This document shows positions 57,949 through 64,000 of a DNA stretch of 64,000 nt, piece after piece. Origin of the DNA: Rhizobiales bacterium YIM 77505 (lineage in GTDB: Bacteria > Pseudomonadota > Alphaproteobacteria > Rhizobiales > Beijerinckiaceae); contig JQNH01000001.1 of NCBI GenBank assembly GCA_000745135.1, positions 186,001 to 250,000 on the forward strand, written 5' to 3'. The position numbers were made by a program, and so were the translations under genes. The number at the start of each line of letters is the position of its first letter. The stretch's first letter is position 1. The notes below the pieces were generated by a model. The model ran no database searches and had not been told where the DNA came from. It saw nothing but the letters and a program-made list of their open reading frames with translations.

Positions 57949-60497
57949 GCGTCATGGACCTGTCACGCCGCGCCTTCCTCAAAGCACAGGCGGCGAGCGC
58001 CGCCGCAACAGCCGCCAACATCGCCTTGCCGGCCGAGGCCCAGAACCTCTCGACGGGCGCGGCGGTGCGGATGCGATGGTCCAAGGCTCCGTGCCGGTTC
58101 TGCGGCACCGGTTGTGGGGTCATGGTGGGCGTCAAGGACGACAAGGTGGTCGCCACGCATGGCGACATGCAGGCGGAGGTCAATCGCGGCCTCAACTGCG
58201 TGAAGGGCTATTTCCTGTCCAAGATCATGTACGGGGCCGACCGGCTCACCACGCCGCTCCTGCGCATGAAGAACGGCCAGTACGCCAAGGACGGCGAGTT
58301 CCAGCCCGTCTCCTGGGAGCGCGCTTTCGACGAGATGGCGCGCCAGTGGAAGCGGGTGCTCAAGGAGAAAGGCCCCGAGGCTGTGGGGATGTTCGGCTCC
58401 GGCCAATGGACCATCTGGGAGGGCTATGCGGCCACGAAGCTCATGCGCGCAGGCTTCCGGTCGAACAACCTCGATCCGAACGCGCGGCACTGCATGGCCT
58501 CCGCCGCGGTCACCTTCATCCGCACCTTCGGCATGGATGAGCCGATGGGCTGCTATGACGATTTCGAGCACGCCGACGCCTTCGTGCTCTGGGGCTCCAA
58601 CATGGCGGAGATGCATCCCGTGCTGTGGACGCGGGTGACGGATCGGCGTCTCTCGGCCCCGCATGTGCGCATCCACACGCTCTCGACCTACGAGCACCGC
58701 ACGACCGACCTGTCGGACGCGGCCATCATCTTCAAGCCAGGAACGGACCTGGCGATCCTGAACTACATCGCCAACTACATCATCCAGACGGGCGCGGTGA
58801 AACGCGACTTCATCGAGAAGCACGTCAATATCCGCCTGGCGAACACCGACATCGGCTATGGCCTGCGTCCAGAGCATGTGCTCGAGCAGCGCGCCCAGCA
58901 CGCCAACGATGCCCAGGTGTCCCATCCCGCAAGCTTCGAGGATTACGCAAGGCTCGTCAGGGAATACACGGTCGAAAAGGTTTCCGAGCTCTCCGGCGTG
59001 TCGCGGCAGCAGCTCGAGGCGCTGGCGCGCGTCTACGCCGATCCCAACACCAAGGTCATGTCTCTGTGGACCATGGGTTTCAACCAGCATGTCCGCGGCG
59101 TCTGGGCGAACCATATGGTCTACAACCTCCACCTTCTCACGGGAAAAATCGCGGAGCCGGGCAACAGCCCGTTCTCCCTCACGGGGCAGCCCTCCGCTTG
59201 CGGCACGGCGCGCGAGGTCGGCACCTTTGCGCACCGGCTCCCGGCCGACATGCAGGTGGCCAATCCCGAACATCGCAGGCATGCGGAGCACATATGGAAG
59301 CTGCCCGAGGGGCTTCTGCCCGCGAAGGTCGGCTTCCACGCCGTCCAGCAGGACCGCATGCTCAAGGACGGCAAGCTCAATGCCTACTGGATCATGTGCA
59401 ACAACAACCTCCAGACGGCGCCGAACACGAACAACGAGACCTATCCCGGCTATCGCAATCCGGCGAACTTCGTCGTCGTATCCGACGCTTATCCGACCGT
59501 CACCGCGATGGCCGCGGACCTGATCCTGCCGACCGCCATGTGGGTGGAGAAGGAGGGCGCCTACGGCAACGCCGAACGCCGCACCCATTTCTGGCATCAG
59601 CTCGTGCCGCCACCCGGCGCCGCGAGGTCCGATTTGTGGCAGCTGGTCGAGTTCTCCAAGCGCTTCACCACCGACGAGGTGTGGCCCCAGGAGATCCTGG
59701 CCAAGGCGCCTGAGTACCGCGGCAAGACGCTTTATGACGTGCTCTTCGCCAACGGAGAGGTGAACAGGTTCCCGCTCTCCGACGCCGACCCCACTTACGC
59801 CAATGACGACGCGAAGAGCTTCGGCTTCTACATCCAGAAGGGCTTGTTCGAGGAATACGCATCCTTTGGCCGCGGTCACGGCCATGACCTCGCCCCCTTC
59901 GACACCTATCACGAGGTGCGCGGGCTGCGCTGGCCGGTCGTGGACGGCAAGGAGACGCGATGGCGCTACCGGGAGGGCTACGACCCTTATGTGGAGAAGG
60001 GCGCCGGGCTCCAGTTCTACGGCAACCCCGATAAGAAGGCGAACCTGATCGGCGCGCCCTACGAGCCGCCAGCGGAAGCGCCCGACCAGGAATACGATCT
60101 CTGGCTCGTCACCGGGCGCGTCCTCGAGCACTGGCACTCCGGCTCCATGACGCTGCGGGTCCCCGAGCTCTACAAGGCCTTCTCCGGCGCTGTGCTCTTC
60201 ATGCACCCGGACGATGCCGCAGCGCGGCGCCTCCATCGCGGGCAGGAGGTCAGGGTCGCCTCCCGGCGGGGCGAGATCCGCACGCGTCTCGAGACCCGTG
60301 GCCGCAACAAGATGCCGCGAGGCGTGGTCTTCGTGCCCTTCTTCGACGCAAGCCAGCTCATCAACAAGGTCACGCTCGACGCCACCGACCCGATCTCGAA
60401 GCAGACCGACTTCAAGAAGTGCGCCGTGAAGGTCGCCGCTGTGACCGTGGCGGAAAGCGAACCCGCGGCTGCACCGGGGCGGAGCAGCGTGCGATGA
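57945..60497 (+). CDS. napA: Periplasmic nitrate reductase catalytic subunit
   Basis: Reduces nitrate to nitrite in the periplasm. 850 residues. A Tat signal with SRRAFLK at 7-13 is followed by a 4Fe-4S site C50-x2-C53-x3-C57 and C85 ([15 protein letters not shown]), and the molybdenum ligand C183 in [12 protein letters not shown]. The four bis-MGD domains and the C-terminal [12 protein letters not shown] and [16 protein letters not shown] blocks are complete. It starts within napD and its stop overlaps napB, in the nap operon. The enzyme is expected to be NapA rather than an assimilatory Nas enzyme because of the Tat signal and neighbours. Confidence 0.97.
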   Translation: MSVMDLSRRAFLKAQAASAAATAANIALPAEAQNLSTGAAVRMRWSKAPCRFCGTGCGVMVGVKDDKVVATHGDMQAEVNRGLNCVKGYFLSKIMYGADRLTTPLLRMKNGQYAKDGEFQPVSWERAFDEMARQWKRVLKEKGPEAVGMFGSGQWTIWEGYAATKLMRAGFRSNNLDPNARHCMASAAVTFIRTFGMDEPMGCYDDFEHADAFVLWGSNMAEMHPVLWTRVTDRRLSAPHVRIHTLSTYEHRTTDLSDAAIIFKPGTDLAILNYIANYIIQTGAVKRDFIEKHVNIRLANTDIGYGLRPEHVLEQRAQHANDAQVSHPASFEDYARLVREYTVEKVSELSGVSRQQLEALARVYADPNTKVMSLWTMGFNQHVRGVWANHMVYNLHLLTGKIAEPGNSPFSLTGQPSACGTAREVGTFAHRLPADMQVANPEHRRHAEHIWKLPEGLLPAKVGFHAVQQDRMLKDGKLNAYWIMCNNNLQTAPNTNNETYPGYRNPANFVVVSDAYPTVTAMAADLILPTAMWVEKEGAYGNAERRTHFWHQLVPPPGAARSDLWQLVEFSKRFTTDEVWPQEILAKAPEYRGKTLYDVLFANGEVNRFPLSDADPTYANDDAKSFGFYIQKGLFEEYASFGRGHGHDLAPFDTYHEVRGLRWPVVDGKETRWRYREGYDPYVEKGAGLQFYGNPDKKANLIGAPYEPPAEAPDQEYDLWLVTGRVLEHWHSGSMTLRVPELYKAFSGAVLFMHPDDAAARRLHRGQEVRVASRRGEIRTRLETRGRNKMPRGVVFVPFFDASQLINKVTLDATDPISKQTDFKKCAVKVAAVTVAESEPAAAPGRSSVR

Positions 60498-60979
60498 AAC
60501 GCGTGATCCTTCTGTCCCTGGCTTCCGCTCTGCCGTGCCTCGCCGCCGGGGCGCTCTTCGCGCAACAGATCGGCGGTCCAGGTCGCGACGCCCCGCGTCT
60601 ACGCGGCCCCGAGCCCTTCACCCGGGACACGCCAGCCCCGCCCATGCAGCGGCAGATCACGGACGACGTACGGCGGCGCCGCAACTACCCTGACCAGCCG
60701 CCGCTCATTCCGCATGCGATCGAGGGCTACGCGCTCGATCTCAACGCCAACAAGTGCCTCTCCTGCCACAGCCGGCAATTCACCGAGCAGAGCCAGGCAC
60801 CGATGATCAGCGTCACCCATTACCAGGATCGCAACGGCAACTTCCTGGGCGAGCTTGCTCCTCGCCGCTACGCCTGCTTGACATGCCACGTGCCGCAGAC
60901 GACGGCGCAGCCGCTCGTGGAAAATCTGTTCACCGACATCCGCGAGCTCGCCGAGCCCGAGCGCCAGGGACGGCGCTGA
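60494..60979 (+). CDS. napB: Periplasmic nitrate reductase, diheme cytochrome subunit
   Basis: Passes electrons from NapC to NapA in the periplasm. 161 residues: signal peptide ([20 protein letters not shown]), then two c-type heme motifs, CLSCH at 88-92 and CLTCH at 128-132, with the conserved [19 protein letters not shown] between and [18 protein letters not shown] before the second heme. The C-terminal VENLFTDI is typical. ATG at 60494 overlaps the napA stop (ATGA). Confidence 0.96.
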   Translation: MKRVILLSLASALPCLAAGALFAQQIGGPGRDAPRLRGPEPFTRDTPAPPMQRQITDDVRRRRNYPDQPPLIPHAIEGYALDLNANKCLSCHSRQFTEQSQAPMISVTHYQDRNGNFLGELAPRRYACLTCHVPQTTAQPLVENLFTDIRELAEPERQGRR

Positions 60980-60980
60980 C

Positions 60981-61595
60981 ATGGCGACCCTCGTCGCGCG
61001 CCTCTCTCAATCGCGGCTTGGCGGATGGGTGCGGCAGGCCTTCTCTCCCGCCAGGACCCTCAGCCTCGCCTTCCTGACGCTCGGCGGCTTCGTCGCCGGC
61101 GTCATCTTCTGGGGCGGCTTCAACACCGTGCTCGAGGCAACCAACACCGAGCGCTTCTGCGTGAGCTGCCATGAGATGGAAACGAACGTGTTCGAGGAGC
61201 TCAAGGGCACGATCCACTTCACCAATCGCTCCGGCGTGCGCGCCACCTGCCCGGATTGCCACGTCCCGCACGAGTGGACGAACAAGATCGCCCGCAAGAT
61301 GCAGGCTTCCAAGGAGGTCTGGGGGCACATCTTCGGGTCGATCGACACGCGCGAGAAGTTCCTGGCCCTGCGACGTCATCTTGCGGAGCGCGAATGGGAG
61401 CGCATGAAGGCGAACGACTCCCTCGAGTGCCGCAACTGCCACTCGGCCGAGTCGATGGATCTGACGAAGCAGAATCCGCGCGCGGCCCGCGCCCATGAGC
61501 AGTTCCTGTTCACCGGACAGAGAACCTGCATCGACTGCCACAAGGGCATCGCCCACAAGCTGCCGAACATGTCCGGTGTTCCGGGATGGGAGTGA
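60981..61595 (+). CDS. napC: NapC/NirT tetraheme cytochrome, quinol dehydrogenase
   Basis: Membrane-anchored tetraheme cytochrome that takes electrons from quinol and passes them to NapB. 204 residues: one N-terminal anchor ([18 protein letters not shown], about 29-46) and four CXXCH motifs, CVSCH 60-64, CPDCH 90-94, CRNCH 150-154, CIDCH 183-187. [12 protein letters not shown] and GIAHKLPN are family signs. It starts one base after the napB stop. napF, napG and napH are not present in the window, so this is the quinol-NapC route. Confidence 0.95.
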   Translation: MATLVARLSQSRLGGWVRQAFSPARTLSLAFLTLGGFVAGVIFWGGFNTVLEATNTERFCVSCHEMETNVFEELKGTIHFTNRSGVRATCPDCHVPHEWTNKIARKMQASKEVWGHIFGSIDTREKFLALRRHLAEREWERMKANDSLECRNCHSAESMDLTKQNPRAARAHEQFLFTGQRTCIDCHKGIAHKLPNMSGVPGWE

Positions 61596-61600
61596 CGCGC

Positions 61601-62149
61601 ATGCCGTTGCAGCGCCGCCAGCTGCTGCTGGCCGGTCTCGCCCTTGCCGCTGCCGGCATGGTGCCGCGGGTCGGCGCAGTCTTGGCCCAGCCCGGCTCCT
61701 CGGGGTCAGGCGGGCAGCCTCTGGACGCCGCAACCTTCGTGCGTCTTGCTCACAGCTCCGCCACTCTCCAGCTTCGCGCGGCGGAGCTCGCTTCATCGCG
61801 CGAGACGAGGCCGGAGGCCCGCAGCTTCGCTCAGAGAATGGTGGAGTTCCGGCGCGGGCAGATTCCTGCCCTCGAGCGCGCCGCGCGGGACAACGGGGCC
61901 GCCGTTCCCTCGGTCATGGAGTTCGAGCACCAGGCCCTTCTCGACAATCTCCAGCCGCTCGACTTCCTCGCCCTCAGCCGGCGCTACGCCGAGCTTCAGA
62001 CGGAGGCTCTGGCGCAGGAACTGCGCATCTACGCCGCGAGCGAGGGAAGCGCCGACGCCTGGGTCAAGAGCCTCGCCGCCGGGACGCTGCCTCCCTTACG
62101 GCAGCTCCTCGTGGAGGCGCAGCAGATGCGGCAGGCAGTAGGGCCTTAA
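61601..62149 (+). CDS. DUF4142 domain protein, exported
   Basis: A 182-residue protein with a twin-arginine-like or Sec signal (RRQLLLAGLALAAAGMVPRV, cleavage near 35) and a helical DUF4142 (ferritin-like) domain: FVRLAHSSATLQLRAAELAS, ARSFAQRMVEFRRGQ and LQTEALAQELRIYA. It follows napC by 5 bp with GGGAG eight bases before the ATG at 61601 and so is part of the nap operon transcript. DUF4142 proteins are periplasmic, of unknown function, often linked to stress; a role in the nap cluster has not been described to my knowledge. Confidence 0.8.
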   Translation: MPLQRRQLLLAGLALAAAGMVPRVGAVLAQPGSSGSGGQPLDAATFVRLAHSSATLQLRAAELASSRETRPEARSFAQRMVEFRRGQIPALERAARDNGAAVPSVMEFEHQALLDNLQPLDFLALSRRYAELQTEALAQELRIYAASEGSADAWVKSLAAGTLPPLRQLLVEAQQMRQAVGP

Positions 62150-62247
62150 GAGCTGCTGCGTGTCCGGCACCTGCCCTGGAGCCGAGAGCCGGCAGGCCAG
62201 CGGCAAACTCCATTGCTTCTGCGGCCGCCGCATCGAATATGATGCAT

Positions 62248-62263
62248 TTGACATCACGGTCAA
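62248..62263. promoter_or_regulatory. 16-bp palindrome upstream of the HTH regulator gene
   Basis: TTGAC-ATCACG-GTCAA is a perfect inverted repeat 39 bp upstream of the likely TTG start of the HTH protein. Its halves are one turn apart, as expected for a dimeric repressor. It is not a FixK/FNR box because the half-site spacing is two bases too long. It could be an operator for the HTH protein itself. Confidence 0.35.
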
Positions 62264-62301
62264 TATCGTGCATGTGACTGTTGGTATTCTGGACGGCATC
62301 G

Positions 62302-62571
62302 TTGATCACTGCTGCACAACTTCGCGCCGCTCGGGCGCTGCTGGGTATCGACCAGAGGACCCTGGCCGAAATGGCTGGGGTGTCGTTGCCGACCATTCAG
62401 CGCATGGAGGCGAGCGACGGCCATGTCCGCGGCATCGTCGAAACCCTGACGAAGGTGGTTGAAGCCCTGGATCGCGCCGGTATCGAGCTCATCGCAGACC
62501 ATGCGGTGAGCAGCGGGGGTGGGCGAGGCGTCCGTTTCAAAGCTGCCGCCCGCCCCAATCCTCGCACCTGA
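62302..62571 (+). CDS. XRE-like helix-turn-helix transcriptional regulator
   Basis: An 89-residue DNA-binding protein with an HTH_3 domain: MITAAQLRAARALLGIDQRT, AEMAGVSLPTIQRMEASDGH and LTKVVEALDRAGIELIADHA. It is of the small rhizobial type with a C-terminal GGGRGVRFKAA end. The start is TTG at 62302, giving the typical family N-terminus MITAAQLRAA; an in-frame TTG at 62281 is less likely. It lies 43 bp upstream of a SulP transporter gene on the same strand and probably regulates it. Confidence 0.8.
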   Translation: MITAAQLRAARALLGIDQRTLAEMAGVSLPTIQRMEASDGHVRGIVETLTKVVEALDRAGIELIADHAVSSGGGRGVRFKAAARPNPRT

Positions 62572-62614
62572 CCTTCTTTTCGCCGGCGCATGGCCGGCCT
62601 CCGGGAATGGGACC

Positions 62615-64000
62615 ATGGCCGCCCGATCTGCTGACCCGACGCTGGTCGAACTCTTCACCCCCAAGCTCGTCACCGTCTTGCGGGAGTCTTATGGCTGGCG
62701 CGATCTGAAGGCGGACATCGTCGCCGGCCTGACGGTGGCGATCGTGGCGCTGCCCTTGTCCATGGCCATCGCGATCGCATCGGGCGTGACCCCCGACCGC
62801 GGGCTCTATACGGCCATTGTCGGGGGCTTCTTCGTCTCGCTTCTCGGCGGCAGCCGCTTTCAGATCGGCGGGCCGGCGGGCGCCTTCATCGTGCTCGTGG
62901 CAGCGACCGTGGCGCAGCATGGCGTCGAAGGACTGATCATCGCCACGATGATGTCGGGCGTCGTCATGCTGGCGGTCGGCCTCCTGCGGCTCGGCACCTT
63001 CGTCAAATACATTCCCTATCCCGTCACGGTCGGCTTCACGACCGGCATTGCCGTCATCATCTTCGCCAGCCAGATCAAGGATCTGCTCGGGCTTGCCCTG
63101 GAAAGGGAACCGGGTCCGCTCATCCCAAAGGTGGCCGCCCTCGCGGCCGCTCTTCCCAGCCTCACCGGCGCGGCGCCCGCTGTCGCTCTTCTCACGGTCC
63201 TTGTCATCGCCGCCATCCGCCGTTACCGGCCCGGATGGCCGGCGTTCCTCATCGCGGTCGCGGCGGCCTCCGTCCTCGCCTGGATGGTGGAGCTTCCCGT
63301 CGAGACCATCGGGACGCGCTTCGGCGGCATCCCGAACTACCTGCCGACGCCTGATCTGCCTCCCGTGACGATGGAAAAAGTCGTCGCCGTTCTGCCAAAC
63401 GCGCTCTCCTTCGCGCTGCTCGGCAGCATCGAGAGCCTCCTGTCGGCCGTGGTGGCGGACAGCATGACCGGACGCCGGCATCGGTCCAATTGCGAGCTCG
63501 TGGCGCAAGGCGTTGCCAACATGGCCTCGGGCCTCTTCGGCGGCTTCTGTGTGACCGGCACCATCGCACGGACCGCGACCAACGTCCGGTCAGGGGCGAG
63601 GGGGCCGGTCGCGGGCATGATGCACGCCGTGTTCCTGTTGATGTTCATGCTCGTGGCGGCGCCGCTGGCGAGCTACATCCCGCTTCCAGCGCTTGCCGCC
63701 GTGCTGGCCGTGGTGGCATGGAACATGGCCGAGAAGCACGAGTTCATGACCCTGCTGCGCGCCTCCCGCGGCGACGCCGTCGTGCTTCTCGCCACCTTCC
63801 TGCTCACGATCTTCCGCGACCTGACGGAGGGCATTCTCGCAGGTTTCGCGCTCGGCGCCCTCGTTTTCCTGCACCGCATGGCTCAATCCGTGGAGATCGA
63901 GACCCATGTACCGTTGATCGAGCTGGACCAGGCCGACAGGTCCGTCCCCGGCCGCACCCCCTATGATGCTGCGGTCGCGACGAACCCAGAAGTTGTCGTG
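62615..64000 (+). CDS. SulP family inorganic anion transporter (partial, runs off the window)
   Basis: Uses an in-frame start at 62615 and remains open to the window end (462 codons), so the 3' part, probably a STAS domain, is missing. The SulP N-terminus is clear: SYGWRDLKADIVAGLTVAIV, ALPLSMAIAIASGVTPDRGL, IGGPAGAFIVLVAATVAQHG, and later GSIESLLSAVVADSMTGRRH and CELVAQGVANMASGLFGGF, which are the conserved transporter blocks. At least eight membrane segments are seen. Substrate may be sulfate, bicarbonate or another anion. The upstream HTH gene is likely its regulator. Confidence 0.92.
   Translation, partial: MAARSADPTLVELFTPKLVTVLRESYGWRDLKADIVAGLTVAIVALPLSMAIAIASGVTPDRGLYTAIVGGFFVSLLGGSRFQIGGPAGAFIVLVAATVAQHGVEGLIIATMMSGVVMLAVGLLRLGTFVKYIPYPVTVGFTTGIAVIIFASQIKDLLGLALEREPGPLIPKVAALAAALPSLTGAAPAVALLTVLVIAAIRRYRPGWPAFLIAVAAASVLAWMVELPVETIGTRFGGIPNYLPTPDLPPVTMEKVVAVLPNALSFALLGSIESLLSAVVADSMTGRRHRSNCELVAQGVANMASGLFGGFCVTGTIARTATNVRSGARGPVAGMMHAVFLLMFMLVAAPLASYIPLPALAAVLAVVAWNMAEKHEFMTLLRASRGDAVVLLATFLLTIFRDLTEGILAGFALGALVFLHRMAQSVEIETHVPLIELDQADRSVPGRTPYDAAVATNPEVVV

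Noticed and set aside
57963-60236. A 757-codon open frame on the minus strand opposite napA
   Set aside because: napA on the plus strand has all catalytic motifs over its full length, and the minus frame is the usual long shadow produced by GC-rich codon bias. It has no recognisable domain and no ribosome site.
62248-62263. TTGACATCACGGTCAA as a FixK/FNR box for nap-associated or SulP genes
   Set aside because: The half-sites TTGA and TCAA are separated by eight bases and not six, so the helical spacing does not fit this regulator family.

Overview
The window is GC-rich (roughly two thirds G+C by eye), densely coded DNA of a free-living alphaproteobacterium, most probably order Hyphomicrobiales (Rhizobiales). 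This rests on the gene set: a GapR (DUF2312) protein, DUF1244, DUF1036, DUF882 and DUF6455 proteins, a short aa3-oxidase subunit IV next to a three-part proton-translocating transhydrogenase, gltB/gltD, two YdcH-like proteins and a napEDABC cluster with FixK/FNR-type boxes. The genus cannot be fixed from the sequence alone. No rRNA, tRNA, CRISPR array, transposase or prophage was seen.

Layout. 1-4.6 kb: end of a membrane protein, ferrochelatase, a GH15 trehalase/glucoamylase-like enzyme, and an SPFH/NfeD membrane-quality pair. 4.7-12.2 kb: envelope and sugar-nucleotide genes (kdsD, a beta-barrel porin-like protein, galU, galE, a lytic transglycosylase, a DUF459 SGNH hydrolase). 12.4-18.6 kb: glutamate synthase gltD and gltB on the minus strand, followed by a 494-bp gene-free region carrying six perfect small hairpins. 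19.1-26.5 kb: threonine aldolase, a secreted unknown, pyruvate kinase, DUF1036, glycerate kinase plus DMT exporter, DUF1244 and VOC proteins. 26.7-32.0 kb: gapR, then a sugar-acid catabolic group (beta-hydroxyacid dehydrogenase, lactonase-like amidohydrolase, KDPGal-type aldolase, IlvD/Edd dehydratase) interrupted by a conspicuously AT-richer DUF2200 gene. 32.0-41.0 kb: cell-wall enzymes (DUF882/M15-like, L,D-transpeptidase), a sigma-54 response regulator, oligoendopeptidase F, an ABC1 kinase. 41.1-49.7 kb: cox subunit IV and pntAA-pntAB-pntB, alpha/beta hydrolase, GNAT, TPR lipoprotein, rpsU, purE-purK, a diguanylate cyclase.

49.7-64.0 kb is the most distinctive part. A calcium-type P-ATPase diverges from a YdcH protein, two conserved unknowns, a LOG-family protein and a zinc alcohol dehydrogenase; a 14-bp FixK/FNR-type box sits between the divergent genes. 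A second such box sits between a cysteine-rich DUF6455 gene and the periplasmic nitrate reductase operon napEDABC. Together they look like an oxygen-limitation regulon: nitrate respiration in the periplasm (NapC takes electrons from quinol, passes them to NapB and NapA) beside a set of poorly understood accessory proteins. A broken DUF6920 gene lies at the edge of this region. The window ends inside a SulP anion transporter preceded by a small HTH regulator.
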